Source of the DNA: Rhyacophila brunnea
Taxonomy: Eukaryota; Arthropoda; Insecta; Trichoptera; Rhyacophilidae
DNA: 64,000 bases
Reading direction: 5' to 3'
Assembly: GCA_022495005.1 (NCBI GenBank)
Contig: JAGYXB010000825.1
Span: 4,030,001 to 4,094,000, forward strand
Shown: piece after piece, positions 46,729 through 59,044 of the stretch
How the letters are laid out: every line of letters starts with the position of its first letter
Position numbering within the stretch: position 1 is the stretch's first letter
The notes under the pieces: generated by a model
What the model was told of the DNA's origin: nothing
Database searches by the model: none
Seen by the model: the letters and a program-made list of their open reading frames with translations, nothing else
Translations under genes and position numbers: made by a program

Positions 46729-48345
46729 TTATATTAGTGATTAGATTGGTATATAAAAAATTTAAGTAATATCATTTAATTAAATAATATATTTCATTTA
46801 CATCCTAGAACCAGGAGTGCAGAGTTATGAAGTAACAACTATATCTCTCGTCGACAAAAACATGCCTAAGTAAATAAGTTATTTTTGCACGAAAAACGAT
46901 AAATTTCCTAACAACAAAACATCGTCCGAGGAAAGTATAGACCTTTTGTAAGGTTGTACTCAAATATAAAACAGTACCTACAAGCGTTGCCGCCACTTCA
47001 ACGTCGCCATGTTGAGCCAGCCTGCTTGCCTATGAAGACATCCCCTAACACAGGCGAGGATAACGAAGCTTAGGTGCTTAGAATCGAAGGTCACCATACT
47101 CAGTAAGGAATAACGACTCGAAGAAAAGAATACCTACACAGATTTATTTCTCAAAAAAAATCAGTTAGGTTTTGGTTTTACGCATTACTTACCAAAAAAG
47201 GTGGTGCACGCTTTAATATGTTTTGCACGACAACGTTAATGACTGATGACTTTACAATATATTACACTCCTTTTTAGTTCCATAGAAACCATTCACACTA
47301 TTTCTACTTGCGATTTTTTGATTGAGTTTAAACGGTTAATCGAAATCACTATCGATTTATTTAATGGTCTCCCAACGGAGTCCACACCAGTTCAACAATA
47401 AACCGTAAGCTTTGCATAATGTAAAAAATCTTTCATTTTTTTTACTTTGTGAAGGCAATATTGTACTATTTGATAATGACTGACCCGAATGGCCAACTGA
47501 TCGAATCACTTTCCATCAACAAATTCAGTAATGACAATGTAAATTATCGACAACGATCTCAGTTTCCCATGTTTAATTTATGATGTTATCTAAAAGTTAC
47601 TAACAAAATAGGTAAACTATCAGCTAATAACATAATCCATAATATACCTATAACTACCAAACAAGTGTAATTCCATCGCAAAAAATCGCAGTTTCTAGAC
47701 AAGATCATAGAAAATATTGTTTGTTTAATGAATAAAACAAAATACGATTCTTTTTGAAAAACATATAAGTAGGTAAGTATGTATTTCGTAAATACTACCC
47801 AACTAAACATATTTTCGAATTTTCGCTTAGTTATCAAATCAGATGTAAGTATTGATGGGTAAGGGTTTACGTAGGGTGTTGATTTATACTTTTCACTTAT
47901 TAAAAACACTGATTCAGGGACATTGTAAGTATATTTCGCTTGACAAGTAACAATTAATTATTAATAACATTATTTTGTAAACGCACGCTTTGGCGCGAAA
48001 AGGGGGCAAGTTGTATTTTTAAAGGCACCGTTCGAGGCTCAAGCGTAAGGTCACCGACTGCCCGTACTGTTCTCTCGACCCTTCGTCCGCCCAGAAACAG
48101 ATAACGGTAACTTTCTTTTTGTTTGTTTCGCTGTGAATCCTGGTCTAGCCTTGACTCATTTACAGTTACAATAATATTATCATTATATTCCCAACTCTGT
48201 CGATTGAAAGATTTTTGATGGGGGATTTAGGCATTATGATAATATAGTAAATATTATTTGGTATCAGTATGTACCTACATATTATTATTATTTTCAAAAC
48301 AATGTCAAAATAAATATCAACATTTTGCGTCGAAATATTCATTTG
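46729..48345. other. unannotated sequence
   Basis: Small open frames only (for example 47586-47909, minus, 107 codons). No motif. Confidence 0.4.
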
Positions 48346-48354
48346 ATGCATTTG

Positions 48355-48800
48355 ATTGTCATTATAACAAAATTTAATCCGTGTCCGTAAATGTATACGT
48401 ATGGAGTTAGCCGTATCACAATTCACCGTCAAATGTTGTGTCGGAAATAGATAGCCGTATAGTATTAGATCAAATCCACGTCTAAAAAAAACCACTGGAA
48501 TATACAATGGAAATGCAGAAGAAAACAGGTAAGTAAATAAATCAGAAATACAGTCATACTATCAAGTCGTAGGTACCTATTAAATATCTGGCAATAGTGA
48601 CAGAGTTATGATCAAATATTTGATACCAATCAAATCAATATTATTATTGAATTTAAAAAAAAATTGGAACATTACTATCTGCAATCAATGCATATGTTTA
48701 TGTAAATTCTATACGACCATCTCTTTCCGGTAAGACAGCTCACGGTGAACTACAGGCGAATTATAATACATACAATTTACATGTAATCAATTAGTTTTTT
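48355..48800 (-). repeat. Family P palindromic repeat, copy 3
   Basis: Reversed relative to 18.34-18.76 kb. It carries TCCGTGTCCGTAAATGTATA, CGTATCACAATTCACCGTC, GTGTCGGAAATAGATAGCCG, ATCAAATATTTGATACC, TTGGAACATTACTATCTGCA, CGACCATCTCTTTCCGGTAA, GCTCACGGTGAACTACAG and ATACAATTTACATGTAATC. The 113-codon minus-strand frame at 48166-48507 overlaps it and is not credible. Confidence 0.6.
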
Positions 48801-50034
48801 TATAATATATAAGACGAGGACTACGACCGTTTCGCGACTAGTGGGCAGTCTTAATAGATCAAAGGTCTGAATTGCATTTGCACCAGTAAAAGTTACATAC
48901 TACTTATTATACTTAGTGCAGTGTGTGACATACAAACCACATCGGATTGCACATTTTATGTAGCATCAGCTGTTGAGTTCGCGATAAATGATATTGTTGT
49001 TTTGAGCGAATATTATTTTCTACTTCAGACATTCACCAAGAAAAGAGGTCTTTGACTTATTTATGCGTGCATTTATTATTTTTTCAGGCAGCACGGAGAA
49101 CGACTTTTGGATTGGATATACATACATACATATAATGGAATTCTCGCATTCATAAAAAAAATCATTAATCAGCATCGTATTTATTTTTTAGATAAATTTT
49201 GCACATATTTAAAATAGCAATATGACACCAAATTTTTAAATAGAAAATAATACCCCACTAACAATATATAAAATAGTATGCATCAGCGTTAAAGCCAGGG
49301 AAAACAGAACCACTTTTACGTTAATTTTATTGTATCATACGATAACAAAAGTAGATAAGAATAACTACTTAAATCAATCACTAAAAACTTCTTAACTCCA
49401 AAGAACAGATCATTATAAAAGAAAAACAACAATTATTATATTTAAAAAAATGTAATATTAAATCTATACAGGACGCCCCTATGCAGACTAAGAATGCCAA
49501 CCCTTTCATTTTTAGTCTCAAATTGTATGCAAATTTGTTGGGTACCTACCGCCCTATTTTATTAGTCATCATCTACTGAAGATTGGAGCATTTCCAAGAA
49601 ACATATTCTCAAACAGCGGTGTTTTTAGGAACGCGTAGGTCTGATGCGCTGACAGGTTTGGAGGCCCTTCGTGAATCGTGAAAACACAAAATAGGAATAA
49701 TAGGATAGGTTGCGGGAATTTTTTAATGCTTAGAATATTTTTTTAACTGATATGTCGGCACTTTCTAACGAATCTACTTCGTGAAAAACCGCCACTGCTC
49801 TCAAAAGTTATACAATTCGTGTTAGTTCGTTAATTTGCCGCCCGTAAGCGATGCATGACCTGCCCATCGCCAGGGGACGTCACTGGATGTATTCGAGAAA
49901 AAAGTACTAAGAGTTATATGGGGCTGTTAATATGCACTTGGAGATCAGGGGATTTAGTAAAGACGAGGATTCACTCTATTGGGTAAAAACGATAACTTGA
50001 CCTAGTACATAACCCGCCGGAGGAGCAACCAATG
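48801..50034. other. unannotated sequence
   Basis: No gene or repeat can be supported. Confidence 0.4.
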
Positions 50035-50155
50035 GGGTAGCCTGGGGGCCCGGGCTGTGGGGGGCCCGACGTGTCGGGTTGACCAGATAAGTGAGATAAA
50101 CACACATCATACAGTAGCATGAATAGTAAAAAAGTCGCCTGCGGCGCTATTACAT
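50035..50155 (+). repeat. Repeat H partial copy
   Basis: AGCCTGGGGGCCCGGGCTGT, GGGGGGCCCGACGTGTCGGG, TTGACCAGATAAGTGAGATA and AAGTCGCCTGCGGCGCTATT match 50408-50515 almost base for base. It lies 370 bp upstream of the full copy in the same orientation, so a local duplication or a second insertion is possible. Confidence 0.7.
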
Positions 50156-50370
50156 CATTCTGATAATTTTAAACATTGACATCGAAAGCCAATAAAACAC
50201 GGCAAAAAAATGATTTGTAATAATTCTCCAGCACCCTTTTTAGAAAAATTTCTTAGATTTTAATTTCTAGCACAAAAATTTTGAAACACTAATGTCAGGT
50301 TTTTTTAGAAACCCAATCCCTAAGGGAACTGTCAAAAAATTCTCGGTGTCCACCCGAATTCCGGAGTGGT

Positions 50371-50794
50371 CTAGGTCATGGCTGGGGAGGGCTGACAGGG
50401 CTCTAGCCAGAGGGCCCGGGCCGTGGGGGGGCCCGGCGTGTCGGGTTGACCAGATAAGTGAAATAAACACATCATAAATTAGCTTTAATAGTAATAAAGT
50501 CGCCTGCGGCGCTATTACACTTTATGGCCATGAATATTTTCAATTACTTATATAATTGTGCAATATATTTTTTGATTATTATGTGTCGATATACTCGACA
50601 GCTCCATTATTAAAGTAGATGTATTAAAAATCGCCAATAATTTACTGTATAAGTACCTTAATTTGAACTAAAAAACAATTTGAAAAACGTTAATGTAGTG
50701 TTTCACACTGCATTTAATCTTAGCGGTAGGTAGGGGGCCCGCCAAATATCCTAGCCTGAGGGCCCGTTTCAGGATGTGGGGACCATGGTATAGG
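50371..50794 (+). mobile_element. Repeat H, GC-rich TIR element, copy 2
   Basis: It starts CTAGGTCATGGCTGGGGAGG, GCTGACAGGGCTCTAGCC, then GCCCGGGCCGTGGGGGGGCC, TTGACCAGATAAGTGAAATA and AAGTCGCCTGCGGCGCTATT. A middle has TACTCGACAGCTCCATTATT, and it ends AGCCTGAGGGCCCGTTTCAG, GATGTGGGGACCATGG. The order is the reverse of 39273-39642. Start and end are rough complements. Overlapping frames on both strands (50267-50477) are produced by the GC-rich palindromes. Confidence 0.7.
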
Positions 50795-51239
50795 TACACC
50801 GAGTGCAATAGACAAAAGACCGATAAACGAGAAATTAAGCTGTGAAGAAGAAAAAGAGTCTATGGGACTAATTTACATTCTCTTCCATGCCCCCCCCCGC
50901 ATATTAAATCCTGGGTGCGCCACTGGGAGCAACATACCAGTTTTGAGCGCTTTCCCTGAGTGTTAAAACAACACTCGGGTGGTGGGACTGAGACGTCTCA
51001 ACTGTGCCACAAGGGATATTATTAGTACTAGTACTACTACAATAAAATTTTGGGTACAACGTATTATATTATGAGGTACCTAGATGTTAGGCCTTTTCCT
51101 CTTCGTACCTAGTGAGTGATCTTCTGAGATTGTTGGCGAATTTAGTATGCACCCAGAGGCTCTCCGGCCGCTGGGAATCAGCATAATGAATACTTATTAT
51201 ATGAGTGAAGCCAAGAGCTAATAATACGAGCATGCAGGG
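50795..51239. other. unannotated sequence with one hAT-like end
   Basis: CCTGGGTGCGCCACTG at about 50910-50925, preceded by ATGCCCCCCCCCGC, is the complement of a CAGTGGCGCACCCAGG hAT-type end. I cannot find its partner end. Nothing else is supported. Confidence 0.4.
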
Positions 51240-51277
51240 CCAAAATACTAATACTGATTGGAAAGCGAGGCTGTCTT

Positions 51278-51410
51278 TCGCAGCGGCAATTTTCTATGGA
51301 TAAAATCGATTACTCATAGATTTAAAGGGCGAAACAATAGTAAGTTTCGCCAGTCATAGAATTATTAAATTATAGCATCTTATAAAGATGCGTATAATCA
51401 AATAGAGTAT
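51278..51410 (+). repeat. Repeat D fragment
   Basis: GCAGCGGCAATTTTCTATGG, ATAGATTTAAAGGG and AAAGATGCGTATAATC resemble the blocks at 30.80-30.93 and 55.99-56.09 kb. Weakly conserved. Confidence 0.4.
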
Positions 51411-51490
51411 AACATTTTAAAGAAAGCATAACAAAATCAACACAACTAACATCGAAATGGCCTGTAAACATAAATACTCAAACTTGTATA

Positions 51491-52315
51491 TGTTACGCCG
51501 AATGTGCGAAATTGAATATTACATGAAATGGGCAAAATTTTGCCTAAATCATGAAAAATGCAAGCCCGTAACCTTATTCATGAATTATACAAAATATCTG
51601 AAGAGTGCGTGAATTCGGCAGTAATTTTTCTGCCTAGTTCATGTATTGACACAGATTAGATAGTAGCGCTACGGTGGTATTTTTTGCAACTAAACTAAAT
51701 GTATCAAATGCTCATGCATTGGTCAAAATGTACATATATTATCTATGGTCAAAATAGATGATCGCGCTCCGGTGGTGTTTTTTGCAACTAATCAAACTAA
51801 ACAAATGTGTCAAATGTCATTGATTATAATATAAAAATATACCAATCATACAATGACGTTCATATCCATTTACTATGCGCAAAAAAATCTAGAACTATAA
51901 TATGATAACAGAAGAATTTTATTGAAAAGTATTTTCGCGATTTGATTCGTGCTTGGGTTTCAAACGTGCAATGGTCGATTGAATGTTTGTGATAGTTTGT
52001 TGACACTTGATAGCTACCCTCAAAATGGACATTCAGTTGAATAATTTAATTCAGAATTACAAAACCTAACCTAACCTAACCTAATAATAATAATATTATA
52101 TTATGTCCAATTATAACTAATAAAACCATCCGTATTAAATTTACTTTTTCTTCTGTCATGTTGACAGTTCAAGAATTCCATACCCTGGCGAATTCATGTA
52201 CTCAGCAGAAAATTTACCTAATTCATAAATAAGGCAACAGGCTTGACTATTACATGAATTAGCCAAAATTTTGCCCATTTCATGTAATAGTTAATTTCGC
52301 ACATTCGGTGTAACA
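51491..52315. mobile_element. Long-TIR element, 825 bp, flanked by TATA
   Basis: The left end TGTTACGCCGAATGTGCGAA, then ATTGAATATTACATGAAATG and GGCAAAATTTTGCCTAAATC, is mirrored at the right end (complement TGTTACACCGAATGTGCGAA, ATTAACTATTACATGAAATG, GGCAAAATTTTGGCTAATTC). The likeness extends for about 120-130 bp on each side, to GAATTCGGCAG and its mirror GAATTCGCCAG. TATA flanks both ends. Inside is a direct repeat (GCGCTACGGTGGTATTTTTT, then GCGCTCCGGTGGTGTTTTTT about 105 bp later) and a CCTAA run. No open frame of note. Superfamily unknown. Confidence 0.75.
52064..52083. repeat. Four CCTAA units (insect telomere motif)
   Basis: AACCTAACCTAACCTAACCT is four tandem CCTAA units, the complement of the TTAGG telomere repeat of many insects and other arthropods. 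It sits inside the long-TIR element, so it is not a telomere. A two-unit TTAGGTTAGG also occurs at about 3811. Confidence 0.6.
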
Positions 52316-52493
52316 TATATAAAAAAACATAAATATTATATGACAATATCACTGTCATCTTTAATAATGATTGATTATGTTTTGATATAGAATGTGATTC
52401 TAGGGAAAATAATATACATTGGTATTTTTTACTACAGATGTTGATAGATGTAATGAATGGTAATTTTTATTTTTTTTACCGTTAGGGGCTTAA

Positions 52494-52850
52494 GAGCATA
52501 CTTCAGTGAAACGACAAATAATTTTCAACTATAGGTGCGACGAAATTTTGGACTCGCTGGCAATCGGAGAGCGAAAGTCGAGCTGTGAACACGTCAAATT
52601 GTTTGGTAATGGCGACGGGGGTATTAATTCTTAAATCGTGTAAAGATGACTAAAAAACGTTACCCATTTACTTGAAAAAGAAAACATGTCAATGAATATA
52701 TTATTATTGTTACTTATAGAACAATAAACAGAACATTAAATGGACGAATTTTTATGACAAATTATGTTTTGTTCTACATGCGTCGTTTGCACAATCTTCG
52801 CGTCGCGTAGTCACGATCGTTTTAGACCGTGCCCCAGCTGAGGTATAGCC
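52494..52850 (+). mobile_element. TTAA-flanked MITE, copy 2
   Basis: Flanked by TTAA at 52490-52493 and 52851-52854. Ends are GAGCATACTTCAGTGAAACG and ...CCAGCTGAGGTATAGCC (complement GGCTATACCTCAGCTGG). 357 bp and colinear with copies at 29592 and 60333. No open frame. Confidence 0.85.
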
Positions 52851-52854
52851 TTAA

Positions 52855-54888
52855 AAATCAGTCAATGCCTCGGACTTCCAAGTCCTTAAAAACACCACTG
52901 ATATTTCGTGACGGAGAACGTTTCTGGGTGAAGACAAGGCCCATCTGCCAAAGGTTGCAGAGCCAAGAATGATCAATTCCATGATGCACTCTCTCATTTG
53001 TATTATATTATGAAAGTGGTCAAAAACAGTGGCATGTCATGCAATGTGTAAAATACAAAATGATATTGGCGAAAGTTTTTCTTTTATAATCGCTCATTTT
53101 CTAACAGAAATCGTATGTTGAAATTAAAATCAGATGTTCATCCGATGATATAGGTACCTACATATGCATACAGTGATTCCCAATCCGAGCATTTACAAAA
53201 CCTGGCGATAAGGTACACCATTCGACCAATCAGCGTGCGCAATTCTGTATTACAAACAATTAATTACTGATATCACCAACACATAAACAGGGTTTATTAA
53301 TTAAAGGCTGAAACGGACTGTACAATTTTCCAGTGTTTTTGAAATCGAGTAGGTACCTATATAACATATTATAATAATAACATGACATAATTAAAACAAC
53401 AATTTGTCATTTAAAAATAATAGCTTGTTCAGACATTCGCATGCTAGTTATTATTCAAAAGCATGCATGAGTAAACTATTTTTTACTCCAGATATATAAA
53501 AGATTTCAGAATGTAGCAATTGTTATTTTAAATGCCCACGTAATTCTTAAAAAACTAATAAACATTCTAAAGATTAGAAAAAAAATCTATATTATATGAC
53601 CGAATGGGATGTGAACTGACTTACTGCGTGTGCGTTTAAATAACTAAGCTTGCCGACCCAAGTGTCCTTCCAGGAGTAATCCAAATTTTAGTTTTGACGC
53701 TGATCCTTCACATGTTTTAAATTAAATTATGTATGCATACCTACACAGAAATTAAGATCGTAGCATTATTTTTATTTGAAATATGTAGGTACATAATTTT
53801 GAAAGGCGTTAGAAATAGTGAAAGGTGAGTGTTCGAATCCCACCTGGTCCTTTCAAAATTAGATATTTTCAATCGTTGTTTATTAAACCTATGCCATAGC
53901 CCATAATCCATAACACATTGTAAATAAAATTGCCCCTGACGAACTTGATATATTTTATCTGACAGGTTCATTGATAATAAAAATTTAAAAAAAAAAAAAC
54001 ATTGGGTTATTCCAAACAAAAAAGTTTTAGAATCACTTATATTATGCACACACATCTACCTACTAGCTACAACAAAACGAACGTGAATAATTAGATTTGG
54101 TCAAATTGAATTCAAAGCACAATCAATAACGTATCGAAAAAGAATCGGAAGCTAACGCAGTCATGGGGAACCATTTTTCACTTGTGGGTCAAGATTGAAT
54201 TTTATTGAAATCGCCGGTGGAATATTTAATTAAGAGTATGTACCTAGGTAATTACAAAAAAAAATACTTAACGTGAAAAATATTTCGTTTAATAGAAAAT
54301 CTTTGTTGTTAATTAAGCTCCTATCCGAGATTCATGAATTAAAAGGTCGATGATTAAATGACTATAAGTAACACAATATTATGTATTAGGTAGTAAAAAA
54401 TGTATACGAAGCAGCTGTCACAGCACCACATAATAATGTATGCATATAAAATGATTCAAACATGGAAGTCTTCTGTATAGAAAGTTACTAGTACATATGT
54501 TACTATTAGCATTGTATTAAGCTTTATATATCATGAAATGCTGCGCATTATTTTTATAGCAATGCATCTAATTTGGATGGTTATGTCCGGCATGTAATCC
54601 CTTAAAAACTCACATAATTTGAAAACACCTCAGAAACATACCTAACGAATTCGAATAGACAAACTCTTTGAAACGAAATATGAAGAATGTTACATTCTAA
54701 AATCATGTGAATTATTCATTGAATAAAAAAATAGTCTGGTAAAAATACTAAGGAACACAAAGAAATCACAATATTTTTGTAGTAAAAATGTATCATTTGA
54801 CATGAAGCAGAAAATGTTAAAAATAGTAATGAAAAATTTACAATCGCATATTTAGTTTGAAGTCAATTTACTCAACACGGTAACTTGT
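52855..54888. other. unannotated sequence
   Basis: A 104-codon minus-strand frame (53741-54055) has no motif. At about 53829-53845, GTTCGAATCCCACCT looks like a B-box within a TTTTGAAAGG...CCTTTCAAAA inverted pair, possibly a very short tRNA-derived relic. Nothing else is supported. Confidence 0.4.
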
Positions 54889-54896
54889 ATTATTTT

Positions 54897-55144
54897 CAGG
54901 GCTCGAAATGGACCGGAACGCACCGGAGCGCCGTTCCTGTTCGTGAAATCGGTAAAATTATCGCTCCGTCTCGTGGAATAAATAATTTGACCGTCTGAGC
55001 TGGATAGGCCATATAATAGAAAATCTAACACACTTATTTTTATGAAGAAAGAAAAACGCATAAACTTTGATAACTTTACTATGTAAAAATCTTCAGAAAA
55101 CTGTCGAGCGCTCCGGTTCGTAAATTTTTCCATTTCGAGCGCTG
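54897..55144 (+). mobile_element. hAT-C element, copy 2, perfect 8-bp duplication
   Basis: Starts CAGGGCTCGAAATGGACCGG and ends CATTTCGAGCGCTG. Both flanks are ATTATTTT (54889-54896 and 55145-55152). 248 bp with inner blocks AGCGCCGTTCCTGTTCGTGA, TTGACCGTCTGAGCTGGATA and CACTTATTTTTATGAA shared, reversed, with 41850-42072. The 93-codon minus-strand frame at 54852-55133 lies across it by chance. Confidence 0.9.
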
Positions 55145-55152
55145 ATTATTTT

Positions 55153-55980
55153 AATCCTCAGTTTCTCAATTATAACTAGGGTTGTAACCTTGCACATTCA
55201 GCAAACACTGCTTACATGCATACGTTAACTTAAACATTAAATAAAGATTATCATATTACATATCAGTATAACATAATAGAATTTAGATTACCCACGTTTT
55301 AGTTGAATCATGCAATATTTTCTGTCAGTTACACATTTTATAGTTTTTAAATCTATACCAAAACCCATGTAGTTTGTAAACATTAATGCTGAGTACTTTG
55401 ACATCACGGTGGTCACTGGTTCGGCATCTCTGCCGCAATGAAACATTGCGAGGCCGGTGTGTAATGTAAAATTGATGTTTTACCCGTACTACAGTGCTCG
55501 CCATTTTAGAGTTCAGTGTTCAGCACAAAAGACATCGTTATCGAATGACATGGCAACATTTTTTTTACCGTTTACTTTTAAATTATATTAATAAATAATA
55601 TGAAATTCACGAGAAATCAGACCGAGCTTCTTCGACGTTCGATACTTAGTAACGTCAAACACTGCGAAGTGTATTTTTATGTTCAACATTAAAATAACAG
55701 AGCACCACACGCCATATCTCGATTGGACGACTTCAGTGGTCAGGCAGTGCGCGTGTAGTAGAAAGAAGCGAAGTTTTACGTTCGAAGCTTCGATGACTGC
55801 TTATTGAAATAGCAATACGCACTTGGACAGTGATCAACGTGTTATAATATACTTGCAATATAATATATTAACGTGTGACATTTTTTACAAATATTACTCA
55901 CGATTAAAGACGAAATATTTTGAAAATAGTTAGCGCTAGAAATCAAACAACATTATCATAATTAAATTGTTGTTATGAGT
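55153..55980. other. unannotated sequence
   Basis: No gene or repeat can be supported. Confidence 0.4.
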
Positions 55981-55984
55981 TCAG

Positions 55985-56090
55985 CAGCGGGCGATTTTCT
56001 TTGCCGCAAATGACGCAATTTATTCGTCAGAAAATTTAAAAGGGGGTCTCGAAGCAAGCAGTTAAAACCAGTCATACAATATAAATATGC
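55985..56090 (+). repeat. Repeat D fragment
   Basis: AGCGGGCGATTTTCTTTGCC, GCAAATGACGCAATTTATTC, CAGAAAATTTAAAAGGGGGT, CTCGAAGCAAGCAGTTAAAA and ATGCGTATTTCTACATATCG match 30.80-30.93 kb. Confidence 0.55.
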
Positions 56091-56374
56091 GTATTTCTAC
56101 ATATCGAATAAACCACTAATAATAGATACCTAATATTATTTGTCATCATTGCCATCTATCTTATTGGTTCTAGGAAGAGATACATTGATATATTTTGTAC
56201 AAGGTTTATTATTATTTTTATTTTATTTGTTATTGTGGGGGTTTTAAAAAACAGTCAATGCGACGGGCCTTCACATCCCTAAACCCGCGACTGCAGTCAA
56301 GGTAATCTTTAAATAGTCACTTAGTATCGAGTATTCGCCGCTTGTATAGTATTATATTATCATACAGTCATGGT

Positions 56375-56670
56375 CACAGAACAGATTAATAAATAAAATT
56401 CCGATAGGCTATACCCCAATACACTACATTTTGACGCAGGGTTATGTGCGAGTGTCCTACGAAAATGAAACAAATATTATATACGTGCAATAGTGTGTAT
56501 TGCAACCTTCAAATACACCAATATTGAATTAGCGTCAGTGCATAAACTCAGGGTAAGCGTATTCTTGACACGTGTTTAAGTTTATACCATATTCTTCCAC
56601 ACTCGAGATCGGTGTCCTGTTACTCCACACCCGTTAGGTATTTCAGTTCCCATTAATTCTGTGTTCCCTG
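56375..56670 (-). mobile_element. hAT-B element, perfect 8-bp target duplication
   Basis: The ends are CACAGAACAGATTAATAAAT and ...CTGTGTTCCCTG. The flanks GTCATGGT (56367-56374) and GTCATGGT (56671-56678) are identical. Inside are GACGCAGGGTTATGTGCGAG, TGTCCTACGAAAATG, TTGACACGTGTTTAAGTTTA, CTCGAGATCGGTGTCC and ACCCGTTAGGTATTTCAG. 296 bp with no transposase. This copy fixes the true ends of the family. Confidence 0.9.
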
Positions 56671-56732
56671 GTCATGGTAGAGAGACTATTTATAAACCAG
56701 TATACTACCAAAATATGTAGATATACATGGAG

Positions 56733-57310
56733 CAGTAGCGAAGGGTGGAGGTAGGCTGTTAAGATCCACCATAAATAGTACACATTACACTTTGTCAGTC
56801 ATACGTATTTGTTGTTATTGAACTAAGACTACAATAATTTACAGATATTGTTGGATAGTTTTTAAACATCAATTAAACCATGCCTAACACAATAGTTTTG
56901 GTAGATTTTGGGCGATCCGACAAAATTGTGCACACTTTTTCATTCATACGTATTTTTTTTCGTTGGATTAAGAATACATATTAATATATTACATGTCATA
57001 TTGTTGGTTCATTTTTTTAAATTCACTAAGCCTTGCCTAATTCAAACTATAATAGATAACAAATATTATTCTATCTATAAAATATCAAAGGTAATGTATG
57101 AATTAATCGCGTAATTTTCGATATTTTATAAATAGACGAGTATTATTTATTATGGTTTGGTTTTTGCAGAGTTTATTTGAGTTTTTAAAACTAACTAACA
57201 TCTGTAAATTGTACTCTTATTTCAATGAAAACAAATACGTATCGATGATAAAGTTTGGTGTGCACTATTTATTTCAGATCTTAACAGCCTACCACCACCA
57301 TTCGCCACTG
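56733..57310 (+). mobile_element. hAT-A copy 4, near full length
   Basis: CAGTAGCGAAGGGTGGAGGT at the left and ACCACCACCATTCGCCACTG at the right. Flanks ACATGGAG (56725-56732) and ACACGGAG (57311-57318) form an 8-bp duplication with one mismatch. At 578 bp it shows the family layout: inverted ends of over 100 bp (ACTTTGTCAGTCATACGTAT mirrored), two repeated AAACCATG/CAAACTATAATA blocks, and a central stem. Frames at 56908-57114 and 57152-57340 are inside or across it and are not genes. Confidence 0.9.
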
Positions 57311-57318
57311 ACACGGAG

Positions 57319-59040
57319 TCTTTCCAAGATGGACACTTAATAAAATACACGGGATTATCAATAATTTAATTAGATACCACAATATCACATTCATAACAGT
57401 ATAAAATCACATTTAAAATGGAGATGTGCTCTCAAAAAAAATTGAAACTATAACAATATTTGAATATTTAATGTAAATATGAACCGAAATGAAATCGGCA
57501 GCCGAATGCTGCCTTGTTAAAAAAAAATGGCCTGTCACGGTCGCGATTGCACTAATTGCACGCGCCACACGTCGGATTCATAGTAATATCAAAGGCTTGC
57601 AAGAAGTAGATAATATGTACGTAGCTGGTTAATTGTGATTATTTAAATATTAAATTCAAAACATTATTTTGTGCGAGGAACAGTAAAAATAGTCCAAAAA
57701 TTTATATTGTGGGTCACTATCGACCGCGCGCGAAGGCTTCGAGTCGTGACGTCACAAATAACGTGTTCTTTTTTTGAATTTGTTCATATTCATAAGCCTC
57801 GGCATTATCTTATTGCCGACCGTAATGGAATGTCATTAATTCATTAATTCAATTGTTAGATTGATTATTTAATAATCGTGACAGACTATTAAATCAGCGG
57901 TGATTACCGATTATACGACTCGTGTAGTGTAATTATTATTAACTACTATCTGAAACGTGTCATAATTTCGTTATAATACTTATGGTGGCCGATAACTGTA
58001 CTGTTTACCGGGTTTACCCTATTATTTTGTATTCGACCAAATCTAAGGGCGCGATGCAGAATTAAACTCAAAATTAAAAGTCCCTAAGATACGATTACTC
58101 TTCCTCATTTTATGATTTTCCTATTTTTAGAGTGCGATGCAGAATCAAACTTACGCGTCAAAGATACGCGCCTAACGAGAGAAAAATAATACATTAATCT
58201 TATTAGAACACTTTAGTGGAAGAGAGAAAAAACATGGAGGTGTTTATTCTTGTTTAGAACGGCTGTTTAACGTCGAAAACTCTGCATTACGTAAATAAGA
58301 AAAAAAACTGATGTTTAAAGTGGTGGTACTTAGAATTATTGGAGTTATTGATGTTAATCTTACTAAATGACACTGCAATAGATACAATATCTCAATAGTA
58401 AAGTGGACACGTTAGCAAGATAAGTCAAATGCATGAAAGTGAATTTGCAATATGCACCCGTATTGCAATGTATGAGGAAATATTTTAGGTAAATCATTAT
58501 GCAGTGGCACCATGGGCACGGCAAACGCGGTTTGCAGTTGTAGTGGTATTGTTTGCTAGCATTGCAACAGGCATTATCGCAAGCAAATCCAATAAACTCG
58601 TGAATCGCCTATGGTGCTACTGTAGAATAATTTAGTACCTATACGTAAACTGAAGATAAATAATGATGTACATAATTACATGAACGCGGATTTGCAATAT
58701 ACATCCTTACTGCAATGTGGACAGTGTTCATTTTTTAACCCTACTAATCTGTATTTATCAACTTACGAAATAGTGATGAGCAAGTTCGTTCACTGTGACC
58801 CTTTTATTTTTCAGTTGTCATTAAGTGAGTTTTCAGTTTCGGGTCATAAAAACATCATCGCAAGGAAGAATGAATATTATCAAAATAGAAAAAAACCAGG
58901 TAACAGTGCCACCTGTCAACATTGTCGTCATCTGTCAAACTATCATGAGAATATATCATATCGTTTGTTTTCTTTCACGACCCGATTAAAATAAGCGATT
59001 TTTTTTATTTGCGTGCCAAGTTTATTTTATTATTTTTTTT
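57319..59040. other. unannotated sequence with short direct repeats
   Basis: GCGATGCAGAATTAAACTC at about 58052 recurs as GCGATGCAGAATCAAACTT at about 58134. GAATTTGCAATATGCACCCG TATTGCAATGT at about 58441 recurs as GATTTGCAATATACATCC TTACTGCAATGT at about 58688, and a weaker copy lies at 18.94 kb. The 104-codon frame at 58680-58994 begins in this repeat and has no motif. Confidence 0.4.
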
Positions 59041-59044
59041 ACAA

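Noticed and set aside
50267..50477. Small proteins on both strands near 50.3 kb
   Set aside because: They coincide with the palindromic, GC-rich end of repeat H.
52064..52083. Telomere or subtelomere signal (CCTAA units)
   Set aside because: Only four units, inside a TIR element with ordinary sequence on both sides.
53821..53865. tRNA gene at a GTTCGAATCCC B-box
   Set aside because: Only about 56 bases between the paired ends, a T-arm with mismatches, and no A-box or anticodon arm.
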